This document shows positions 1 through 8,226 of a stretch of DNA of 64,000 nucleotides, one piece after another. Origin of the DNA: Mytilus edulis (taxonomy: Eukaryota > Mollusca > Bivalvia > Mytilida > Mytilidae); NCBI RefSeq assembly GCF_963676685.1, contig NC_092344.1:99726749-99790748 (forward strand), written 5' to 3'. The position numbers and the translations under genes were made by a program. Position 1 is the stretch's first letter; each line of letters starts with the position of its first letter. The notes beneath the pieces were generated by a model that did not search any database, had not been told where the DNA came from, and saw nothing but the letters and a program-made list of their open reading frames with translations.

Positions 1-56
1 ACCAGCAGAGGCATCGACCCAGTGGTAGTAATAAAATTAACGGTACCAATTTTCTT

Positions 57-100
57 GCACCAGATGCGCATTTCGACAATACATGTCTCTTCAGTGATGC
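57..100 (-). ncRNA. Type I hammerhead ribozyme, unit 1
   Basis: Read on the minus strand: stem I GCATCA (100-95) pairs with TGGTGC (62-57). The core CTGAAGA is at 94-88, stem II is GACA/TGTC around a 5-nt loop (87-75), and GAAA is at 74-71. Stem III is the loop-free palindrome ATGCGCAT (71-64). The cleavage triplet is ATC, with C at 63, so cleavage falls between 63 and 62. All catalytic-core positions match the hammerhead consensus CUGANGA...GAAA...UH. The minimal stem III implies cleavage as a dimer, as known for retrozyme and Penelope-type hammerheads. Confidence 0.9.
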
Positions 101-406
101 TCGTGGCCAAAATATTTGAAATCCAAAGCTTATATAAAAGATGAAGAGCAATAATCCAAAAGGTCCAAAAAGTAAAGCCAAATCAGTGAAAGGAATCAGA
201 GCTTTGCATGAGGGAGATACATTCCTTAATTTAAAATAATTTCTAATATTTTGTAACAGCAAATTTAAATAACACAAACAATCCGTATTTTCATGCCAGT
301 ACCGAAGTACTGGCTACTGGGCTGGTGATACCCTCGGGGACTAATAGTCCACCAGCAGAGGCATCGACCCAGTGGTAGTAATAAAATTAACGGTACCAAT
401 TTTCTT

Positions 407-450
407 GCACCAGATGCGCATTTCGACAATACATGTCTCTTCAGTGATGC
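407..450 (-). ncRNA. Type I hammerhead ribozyme, unit 2
   Basis: Copy of the ribozyme at 57-100, exactly 350 bp downstream, with every core and stem base unchanged. Cleavage would fall between 413 and 412. Two ribozymes in tandem allow excision of a unit-length RNA and provide the partner strands for the double-hammerhead fold that a loop-less stem III needs. Confidence 0.9.
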
Positions 451-744
451 TCGTGGCCAAAATATTTGAAATCCAAAGCTTATATAAAAGATGAAGAGCA
501 ATAATCCAAAAGGTCCAAAAAGTAAAGCCAAATCAGTGAAAGGAATCAGAGCTTTGCATGAGGGAGATACTTTCCTTAATTTAAAATAATTTCTAATATT
601 TTGTAACAGCAAATTTAAATAACACAAACAATCCGTATTTTCATGCCAGTACCGAAGTACTGGCTACTGGGCTGGTGATACCCTCGGGGACTAATAGTCC
701 ACCAGCAGAGGCATCGACCCAGTGCATCGACCCAGTGTAATATA

Positions 745-1945
745 TTATTGGTTATGTCAACGTCATGTGATTCGCTACGGCGGTGTTAACCAGTGCGTCG
801 AGAAAAAAAACCCGTAATTCATTCATTTTGAAATACAGATTACAGTAACACTTGCTTATAATGAAGGTGACCAGCATGACACCCTCAAAGCAACAAAGGA
901 TTGAGCAAGAACGTACTGACTTTCATTTTATAATTCAACCAAACAGAAAGTAATACTCTATTACACTCTCGTGAAAGTTCCATAGCAATATTATGTATCT
1001 ACGAAAACATGTTTAATCCCAAAGGCCCCAGCCTATAAATAGCATAGCTGAATAATGATCCCCAGTCAGTAAGCTCTAGATAGATTTTATGTCTTTTAAA
1101 GGTATGGACTATTTGATTTGAGGGGGCAATGATCTGAGAATTTTGAGAGAAAAAATCTTACCCTGATTTTTGTCTTAATCAAAAATTCTGGTCGTATATT
1201 TCTGGATTGAAAACAATAGTTTTGTCCACTTATTTGCTATTAGAAACAAAGATTTCAAACATAATTATTTAGTATAAAATGAACATGATGAATAATAAAC
1301 GGGTGTTATTTTTTGTTGCCGGGGTTTGCATGTAAATCCCATATCTGACCGGAATATTTGTTTCGCCGAACTGATATATTGAATACTTTTTTCAAGGCCC
1401 GACTGCAACCTGCCTGCTTGGTGTGGCCATTATGTCTCCATTTGTCGACCGTCATTCATAAATTCGTTGTCCTTTCAGACTCATTCTTAGACTTTGGTTA
1501 ATTTGGAACCCTCACTTCCCTTGTTGGCTGAAACATTTCAACTAAACATTTGGACACAAATTGTTTGTTTCTTTCTTATCTCGTGTCGGTCTACTGTAAA
1601 TTTCATCGATAGCCCGGCGTCTATCTTGTTTACAACAAATAAATTGTGAGGTTTTACTAAATAAACAAACGAGAAATTTCCATGTCCATGTTTTACTGCC
1701 AACTCCCACATCAATTATATTAGTACATAGCTTTCGATCTATCCAATCATTTTATAATGGGAGAATACGGCATCAAAAATGTCCGACCCTTACACTTTAC
1801 AGCAACTATAAAATATGCATGCCCAACTTCAGGAACCGTGTAAAAGTTCATTGTACACTTTTTTTTTTATGTTTTTTAGCCTAAAAAGGTCAAAACAACA
1901 TTTCGCCCACTCTTTCCAAAATCCTGGATCCACCCCTGTTACTCT
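745..1945. repeat. Dispersed repeat, copy 1
   Basis: Co-linear with 8510-9746. Shared landmarks include AACCAAACAGAAAG, CTGCCTGCTTGGTGTGGCC, CCATTTGTCGACCGTCATTC and a terminal block ending AATCCTGGATCCACCCCTG. The last part also matches, inverted, the left portion of the hAT element at 36514. The right end resembles a hAT terminal inverted repeat; no left terminus is visible and the unit abuts the retrozyme array. No open frame worth calling. It is best read as an old non-autonomous hAT-related element. Confidence 0.55.
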
Positions 1946-2675
1946 GACACAAAATGGTGCTTTTGATATCATTGTTTACTTAAACTAACCAACCAATATG
2001 CAGAAATGAAACTTTTGGTGAAAGGGAAATATATTTAGACCATTTTGAGTCAAAATTCACTTGTCTATGAGTTTGCGTTAAAAATTCAGAATTAATGCGC
2101 TACATAGTACACTAATTTAAGATTTCCAGAAACCCGGGAGTTATTTTGGTAGTACCTGTGTTTTCAAGATCAGAAATTTCATATAAGACTTTAAACATTG
2201 GTTGAAAATTGGCATGTAGAAAGGTGATACATGTACAATTCAGGATATACCTGGTTTCTTTGAAGTTAAACTTCAGGTAAAATATTTAGATAGCTGTGAA
2301 AATTGCAAGATTTGGTTGAACAGATAGGGATTTTTAATTGGTGGTCTGACACCTTTTTTTCGTTTTCCTCCCAAAATAACCCAAACTGAATAATCATAAG
2401 AAAAGATGACAAATGCGACTATATATATATATAACAAAGAGGCATGAAGATTAATTTATTGTAGAAGGAAGAGAAGCGACACACAAAATGAGGTCTTCTC
2501 GTTTATTAGTATAGATACTCTAACTTTTCTTTTACAGTACTTTGTATATCCCCATCCCTGTTTCACTTGAATTATTGTCAGCTTATTCGAATATGTGCAT
2601 GTTTTCTGGCACGTTTGAAATAAATGCAATTCATAATGTATTTACACAATCATGTAATTATGAACATTAAGCATG
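1946..2675. other. Unannotated intergenic sequence
   Basis: AT-rich sequence with a short (TA)n run near 2421-2432. I see no gene, structured RNA or recognisable element terminus. The last four bases (CATG, 2672-2675) are the left target duplication of the LTR element that follows. Confidence 0.5.
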
Positions 2676-2934
2676 TGTAATGATTTTATAGGGTTATGTG
2701 TATGTGTTATATTACCTAAGTATAACAATCCTAGGCTTGAGTCATTTGTCATCTATAAGGTCGCTCATCTATGTTGGGACGTCCGATCTGGATAACAACT
2801 AGGATAATGACTGTCAAATATAACATGGGGAATCCCGGAATTCCTTAATTAATATGACGTGGTAGTTGTCCGAATGTACATTGGTAATAGTAAGACCAGT
2901 TATATGTAGTTCCGAGTATACCATATTCATAACA
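2676..2934 (-). repeat. 3' LTR
   Basis: A 259-bp terminal repeat with TGT...ACA ends. It matches 7691-7949 along its whole length by eye, apart from the first base or two at the inner edge of the other copy. In transcript orientation it follows directly after the polypurine tract. Confidence 0.9.
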
Positions 2935-2948
2935 TTCCTCCCTCTTTC
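2935..2948 (-). promoter_or_regulatory. Polypurine tract
   Basis: On the minus strand this reads GAAAGAGGGAGGAA, directly abutting the 3' LTR. That is the expected place and composition for the RNase H-resistant primer of plus-strand DNA synthesis. Confidence 0.8.
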
Positions 2949-3450
2949 ATAGAAATGGACCTCTTCTAAAATAAAGTCATGGCACCTTCTTTTATATCTC
3001 AACACTAAATTGTATAAACTGTTTGATGTTTAAATGCGAAAAAGACATCCTTAATTTGAAATCCTTGGAATACACTAGTCCGTAAAGTTGTAGTTGATAC
3101 ACATATGGTTGATACATGCAGATAGATTCTCCATTGTTATACAGTATAAAACTATAATCATATAAGTTATGAAAAACAGCTATCCTTTTCCTTCTGTACA
3201 CAAATATATAAAACAATCTCTATATACGATTATGACGATAATGAGATATATTGTATCGTAAAGGTTTATTTTAAAACGTCCTATACAATAATATTGATAA
3301 CATAGCTTTAGTTTCAACACGACATCTTGTGATTGTTGAACAAGTTCGTCTATTCAGAGGATAGCCAATTTGGAAGTAGAATTATCCAAAGATACAATAT
3401 GCATGTCTCTTAAAACGCCAATGCTAAATATGAAATGAATATCCTTTCCA

Positions 3451-3465
3451 CTTCCTCCCTCTTCC
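3451..3465 (-). promoter_or_regulatory. Second polypurine tract
   Basis: The minus strand reads GGAAGAGGGAGGAAG, almost the same as the terminal polypurine tract about 0.5 kb away and preceded by a similar TTTATGG context. It could be an internal priming site or a by-product of a local duplication of the 3' region. Confidence 0.45.
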
Positions 3466-3971
3466 ATAAAAACAATGATTCTATTCTAAAAGCATTAGTT
3501 GCGTACGCTCATATGAATGCAACTACAATTTATTTGGGGTAAAATAGTTCACTTCGTTGTTGTAAAGATCCTACCAGTAGAAATCTTGGAAGAAAGGATA
3601 TTTCTGGTATAAGAAAGAGACATATAAATGTTTAATATGAATAAAATGATGCCGACATACACCTAAAGTAAAGCTGAAATTATTGTAGTTTTTATGCAGA
3701 AACAGCAGTTTAAAATGAATAAATGGATGGATTGTCTTTTGCTCATTTATGTCCAGTGGCGAATATCTAAAGACATGAATTTCTTAAAATTATTATATAC
3801 ATTTCGAATATAAATTCAAAAAACTTATACACTAGTATTCTGAACCAACACTTGTACATAATTATATACATGGCAGTAACTATAGCATTCAATATAAATG
3901 TAATTCTGATATAAATAATTCAGTAACTATATACATTTGTTTTCAATCAAATAAAAACATAAAAACACAAC

Positions 3972-5861
3972 TCAAGAAACTAGTTTTTGAATGGCAACAA
4001 TATCTCCATCTTCGGTTGCAGAAATATCAAATGGTTTGTCCCTGACCAAACTTTCAGTCTGAACATCATTTCTGTCAAGGTTCAAGTTCCAATCCGATCT
4101 CCCCAATGTTTTGCTATGGAATCTTTTAGCCTTAGGTCTCTTCCATCTAAGTTTCCCGTCTTTACCCCAACTCATCGTCTTTGGTAACATTCTCCTTGCT
4201 ACGAGTTCGTCCTTTCTTTTTATTGTGCTCATCATATTCCTTTTCCTTGTATCACTTTCTTTTTTGTTGGTGATCAACTTGTGCTTTATCTTTTTAATCT
4301 GTTGTTCTTTTTTTATTTGCTTGAATTTGGACGTTTTAGTCTTTACGTAAGCTTTCTTTTCTGTATCTTTCAAACTATCTCGACCTATATTGTTGTTCTC
4401 GTATGCTCTTGTACATCTCTTTGCTTCCTGAAGTTTTTCTGTACGTGTTTTTTCTTTTAATTGTGTTCCTTCAAGGAAACCAGGATCAATATGTTCATCC
4501 TCTGCTTTGACTGTATTGCGATGGTTGATGGCTGTCTGTGTAAAATGCATGTTCCATTCATGTTCTTGATCAAAGTGCATTGGAGTTTGTTTATCAACTG
4601 ATGTTTGTGTACTCTGATCTTTCACCTCCTTTCTTTTCGTAAGACTGGATTCCTTTTCCGATGATAGGTCATCAGTTTGTGTCCATTGTTCCTTCTTCAG
4701 AACTTGTCTTTTGACGCAGTTATTCAGAGTATCTTCAAAATTGTTTCCCTCTTTATTACTATCTCTTTCCCTATTTTCTCCATCATGCTTACGGGTCATC
4801 CAGTAACGATATTGTTTATCCTTGAGTTCAAGAGTCAACAGGTTATTTTGGCAGTATACAGCATTTGGAGTAAGGCGGTCAATGGTGTTACCAAGCAATT
4901 CTAGTTCTGATTGACTTAACTGATTTTGGTATGAATTTAACTTGATAAAATGTTTCAAGTCTTTATTTCCTCCTTCCTCGTGTTTGGGTTGAGATTGCAT
5001 GACCTGGTCGTATTTCAGTATACACTGTGATTCTTCATTGGTATTTATGTTTTCTTCTAAAATATGTTCCTTTCTGTTTGTTGACCTCTTTTTATCTAAG
5101 TCATTATTGTCTTTTACCATTGCTTGAACAAGTAGATGGAGTTTGTGTCGAGTTATTAACCTCGATGTTTCTTTGCATGATTTAGCTGCACTGACTTTAC
5201 TTTTACTTAATTTGTTATCACAATCATGATTTTGTTCGTTGAAACAGTGGGAATTAGTAAGTTTTTTCTGTCCCTTTTCCTCGGTTTCACATATTGCATC
5301 TGACTCGTAGTTAGAACTGGGACTTTCCTCTGTCTGTATTTTATCATCATCATTTTCACCTAACCAATACGCTTCGTAATTGGTATTGGGACATTCGATT
5401 GTGTAAACTGCATCTTCTTTCACAACGTTGGAATGGCATGATGTTGCATGGTGTTCTATTACTGGGTCTGATACTTTCTCGATTGTCTTTCCTTGATGCG
5501 CCGTTTGCTCTGTTCCTTGTTCTATCATAACGGGACTGTGGACTTCCGTCTTTTCTATCAAATTGGTATCAGCGTCTTTCTTTTCCATTGCTCCATTACA
5601 TTCCACTTCGCTCGAATGTTTAGGTTGGGTATAACATTCTGGTTCATCGTTGTTAATTGTTCTAGTTATATCTTTGGAATCAACAATTTCATCTGTTTCT
5701 TGTCTTCTTACAATAGGATCATGGTCTCCGGTCTTTTCAATCTTGAAATCAATATCATCTATTCTATTTGTCATTTTTGGTTCCCATAAACTTTTCAGTT
5801 TTAAATATCTCTTAGATGTAAACTTACTTAATGTACAGAGGTAACGTTTTGCCTCGTACAC
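3972..5861 (-). CDS. Accessory ORF of the LTR element, function unknown
   Basis: Open frame of 629 codons, ending at 3972. It is in the -1 frame relative to gag and stays open up to 5900, so it overlaps the end of gag by 73 nt. The codon at 5861 is GTG. The first ATG is at 5774 and would give about 600 residues. Expression may therefore use a -1 frameshift, splicing or internal initiation; I found no canonical slippery heptamer in the overlap. The product is very hydrophilic, rich in Lys, Glu, Asp, Asn and Thr, with no membrane segment. It has a degenerate internal repeat (residues 41-58 and 102-119) and three TQT motifs at 394-396, 418-420 and 441-443. A short stretch near 342-355 (LTLELKDKQYRYW) faintly recalls the linker before Ty3-type integrase. 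No enzyme motif is visible. I do not recognise the family. Confidence 0.7.
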   Translation of the reverse strand: MYEAKRYLCTLSKFTSKRYLKLKSLWEPKMTNRIDDIDFKIEKTGDHDPIVRRQETDEIVDSKDITRTINNDEPECYTQPKHSSEVECNGAMEKKDADTNLIEKTEVHSPVMIEQGTEQTAHQGKTIEKVSDPVIEHHATSCHSNVVKEDAVYTIECPNTNYEAYWLGENDDDKIQTEESPSSNYESDAICETEEKGQKKLTNSHCFNEQNHDCDNKLSKSKVSAAKSCKETSRLITRHKLHLLVQAMVKDNNDLDKKRSTNRKEHILEENINTNEESQCILKYDQVMQSQPKHEEGGNKDLKHFIKLNSYQNQLSQSELELLGNTIDRLTPNAVYCQNNLLTLELKDKQYRYWMTRKHDGENRERDSNKEGNNFEDTLNNCVKRQVLKKEQWTQTDDLSSEKESSLTKRKEVKDQSTQTSVDKQTPMHFDQEHEWNMHFTQTAINHRNTVKAEDEHIDPGFLEGTQLKEKTRTEKLQEAKRCTRAYENNNIGRDSLKDTEKKAYVKTKTSKFKQIKKEQQIKKIKHKLITNKKESDTRKRNMMSTIKRKDELVARRMLPKTMSWGKDGKLRWKRPKAKRFHSKTLGRSDWNLNLDRNDVQTESLVRDKPFDISATEDGDIVAIQKLVS

Positions 5862-6307
5862 TGAACTTCGGCGACAGCTTGAACTAGTTCTTTCCCTTCT
5901 TCATCACAACACGTATTAGTAAGGTATTCTATTATCAGATGTTCTTTTACATTTTCTGATTCATTTTGGAATGCCCCTTCTACCAACTCTTCAATCCTGT
6001 CTGTAAATTCGTCCAATAACTCATCTGGATATGGAAAGATATTCTCTAGATTTTCCCTAATGAGTAATGGGTTGCCAACTGAATCAAATCGGTCGTTAAA
6101 GAGTTTGCAAACTGTTTCGTAGTTTGCTTGTACTGTATATGACCTGTTATTATAGAACTTCAGTGCTTTTCCGGAAATTCTCGATACCAATGTTTGCAAT
6201 TTTTTTTCACTATTCCATCCTTTCACGAAAGCTGTAGATTCAATATCGGCTTTCAGCAGAGACCATCTGAATGGCACTGTTCCGTCAAAATTACTTGAGT
6301 TACTCAT
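5828..6307 (-). CDS. Gag-like protein of the LTR element
   Basis: 159 codons from an ATG at 6307. The sequence has the look of a Ty3/gypsy-type retrotransposon gag capsid core: an aromatic 'W' near the start of a helical region (KGWNSEKK), then YETVCKLFNDRF and a central 'L...I..YPDE.LDEF.DRI..L' block. Such proteins form the cytoplasmic particle that packages element RNA. No CCHC zinc knuckle follows, and the frame stops shortly after the capsid-like part, so the protein is shorter than usual gags (about 300 residues or more). RNA-binding function may lie in the overlapping Lys-rich ORF. Confidence 0.7.
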   Translation of the reverse strand: MSNSSNFDGTVPFRWSLLKADIESTAFVKGWNSEKKLQTLVSRISGKALKFYNNRSYTVQANYETVCKLFNDRFDSVGNPLLIRENLENIFPYPDELLDEFTDRIEELVEGAFQNESENVKEHLIIEYLTNTCCDEEGKELVQAVAEVQCTRQNVTSVH

Positions 6308-7475
6308 ATTTTGAGTTCAGTTGGGATTTACTAACTAAGATTACAATAAAAACTTTAAAAAACGAAAATTACAAGGAATTACACACAAAATTTATACAAT
6401 ACAAATTGTGTAACACTACAATATACAAATACACTACATCCACAAACAAGATTTAAAAACAAAATCACAAACACCTGAACATACAATCACAATTTTAGAA
6501 AAATTGGTATTTTGATTTTATTCTGATTTGCAAATGAAAACAAAAGTGTATATAAAAAATAATAATCTGAAAACACCTATGACATCAGAGGATCTGACGC
6601 GCAAAGCTGATTCAGAAATTTACTAATATTAATAACCCTGATTATATCATCATATGAGTCAAGGGACCTAAATATTCAAAACTTCCACATATGCATAAAT
6701 GTAAATAAACATATAATTTGCACAAGAAAATATGTTTCTTTTTAATATCAAATATACAAATTCGTAAACTCAGAAAAAAAAACTATTTAAACACAGGCAT
6801 GAAATTGTAAACAATGACGTATGTATACACAATTACAACAAATAGTAGTACAGTACAAGTTTTAGTTTTATTATCAACACATTCTTTAATGAGTGAACAC
6901 TTTTCAGATGGTAAAACCGACAAGACAATTAAACAAAATGAAAAAAAAAAATTTGATAACAACTATGACATTAGACGATCTGATGCACACAGTTGTATCA
7001 ATAATTTATGAAAAACAAAAGAAAAACATAAAATGATATCTGACATCAGAAGATCTGACGCTCAACGGAATATCAATGAATGAAAAAAGAAATGTGTTGA
7101 TTTGTAATTAATATAAATAAACAAAACCTGAAATAAACCAAAAAGATAATCAAAAGCTATCCACTAGTAGTTTGTTTTATAAGGTTATTTTGTCTTATTC
7201 TCCAGGTGTATGCAAATCTCTGTATTTTTTAAATGTGTTACAAAAAGAGGGATGGGAATTTTATCACACGGAAAGTCTGATAATCACAATATAAATATGA
7301 AACGAATATATCACTCGCGCAAATATCAATAGTACTGATAAATCAGCGCGCCATGAAATAAAACAATCGCGGGAGAGAAGAAACAAAGATTTTCCTCTCG
7401 CGAAAACAAAGAAAAAATATGAAAATATGGCGCGAATGGATGTCACCGATTAACAGTGTAAATCAGTGGATTCGT
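6308..7475 (-). other. Leader region of the LTR element with repeated palindrome
   Basis: About 1.2 kb between primer site and gag with no convincing gene. It holds three copies of a 20-bp motif, GACATCAGAAGATCTGACGC and variants, at 6581-6600, 6967-6986 and 7042-7061. Each contains an inverted pair TCAGA...TCTGA (TTAGA in the second copy). In retroelement RNA the leader is where packaging and dimerisation signals sit, which is the inferred role here. Confidence 0.5.
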
Positions 7476-7492
7476 GCCGACTTCTGACACCA
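7476..7492 (-). promoter_or_regulatory. Primer binding site, tRNA-Leu type
   Basis: On the minus strand, one base after the 5' LTR, the sequence reads TGGTGTCAGAAGT (7492-7480). This is complementary to the conserved 3' end of animal leucine tRNAs (ACTTCTGACA plus CCA). It would prime minus-strand DNA synthesis and fixes the direction of the element. Confidence 0.75.
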
Positions 7493-7493
7493 C

Positions 7494-7949
7494 TGTAATG
7501 ATTTTATAGGGTTATGTGTATGTGTTATATTACCTAAGTATAACAATCCTAGGCTTGAGTCATTTGTCATCTATAAGGTCGCTCATCTATGTTGGGACGT
7601 CCGATCTGGATAACAACTAGGATAATGACTGTCAAATATAACATGGGGAATCCCGGAATTCCTTAATTAATATGACGTGGTAGTTGTCCACGTAATGATT
7701 TTATAGGGTTATGTGTATGTGTTATATTACCTAAGTATAACAATCCTAGGCTTGAGTCATTTGTCATCTATAAGGTCGCTCATCTATGTTGGGACGTCCG
7801 ATCTGGATAACAACTAGGATAATGACTGTCAAATATAACATGGGGAATCCCGGAATTCCTTAATTAATATGACGTGGTAGTTGTCCGAATGTACATTGGT
7901 AATAGTAAGACCAGTTATATGTAGTTCCGAGTATACCATATTCATAACA
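7494..7949 (-). repeat. 5' LTR with 197-bp internal duplication
   Basis: The full 259-bp LTR occupies about 7691-7949. It is followed inward (7494-7690) by a second copy of the LTR's last 197 bp in transcript orientation, joined at GTCC/ACGTAATG. The other LTR has no such duplication. A possible origin is slippage or aberrant strand transfer in reverse transcription; promoter elements could be doubled as a result. Confidence 0.85.
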
Positions 7950-8226
7950 CATGTTTTAAAAACAGGAAGAAATTTTTATAAGTGCAACACACGGTATTTT
8001 TGGACAAGAATCAAATCAATTTTTCTTAAACTTTGAAGTAAAACAAGAAATCAATCTGGTTGACACAACAATGACAATCTGTTACACAGAATAATAGTGG
8101 TGCATTTTTTTCCAGTGGGTCTCAATCAACACTGATTTACAGAAATCTTGGTAAGAATTTAGTCTTAGATGCTTGATTTTTTTATTAGTTGTTATTAGCT
8201 TTGAACAAGCTGTCAGTAACTGCGTG
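7950..8226. other. Short unannotated interval
   Basis: Flanking DNA between the LTR element's right duplication (CATG, 7950-7953) and a hAT-like terminus at 8227. Nothing else recognised. Confidence 0.4.

Larger units (their letters stand above)
1..724 (-). repeat. 350-bp tandem repeat, retrozyme-like array
   Basis: Two full units begin at 1 and 351 and a third starts at 701 and breaks off near 724, where a short GCATCGACCCAGT duplication follows. The units are nearly identical (one A/T difference seen near 571). On the minus strand each unit carries a complete hammerhead ribozyme and an 8-bp hairpin capped by UUCG (295-314, again 645-664), plus a GGACTA/TAGTCC hairpin (338-350). Self-cleavage would release 350-nt monomers. 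Tandem copies of a few hundred bp with a type I hammerhead per unit are the definition of metazoan retrozymes, non-coding retroelements reported from mussels among others. The array may continue left of the window. A 120-residue open frame across it is not a gene, because 350 is not a multiple of three. Confidence 0.85.
2676..7949 (-). mobile_element. Gag-only LTR retrotransposon with accessory ORF
   Basis: A complete element of about 5.27 kb, transcribed on the minus strand. LTRs begin TGT and end ACA. The flanks carry a 4-bp duplication CATG (2672-2675 and 7950-7953). Order along the RNA: 5' LTR (7949-7494, with internal partial duplication), tRNA-Leu-type primer site, 1.2-kb leader, gag ORF, overlapping second ORF, 1-kb 3' region, polypurine tract, 3' LTR. 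No protease, reverse transcriptase, RNase H or integrase motif is present, so replication would need enzymes supplied in trans. LTR copies look identical by eye and both ORFs are open, which points to a recent insertion. The gag type and 4-bp duplication suggest a Ty3/gypsy helper, but that is inference. Confidence 0.85.

Noticed and set aside
265-627. 120-codon minus-strand open frame in the 350-bp repeat
   Set aside because: It spans one repeat unit and a ribozyme. The unit length is not a multiple of three and no protein family fits. It is non-coding retrozyme sequence.
4111-4350. Plus-strand frames with hydrophobic residues (a membrane protein)
   Set aside because: They are antisense to the Lys-rich accessory ORF, which turns into Leu/Phe/Ser-rich frames on the other strand.
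5828-5900. GGGAAAG and CAAAAC as slippery frameshift sites
   Set aside because: Neither is in the phase required (X XXY YYZ) relative to the gag frame.
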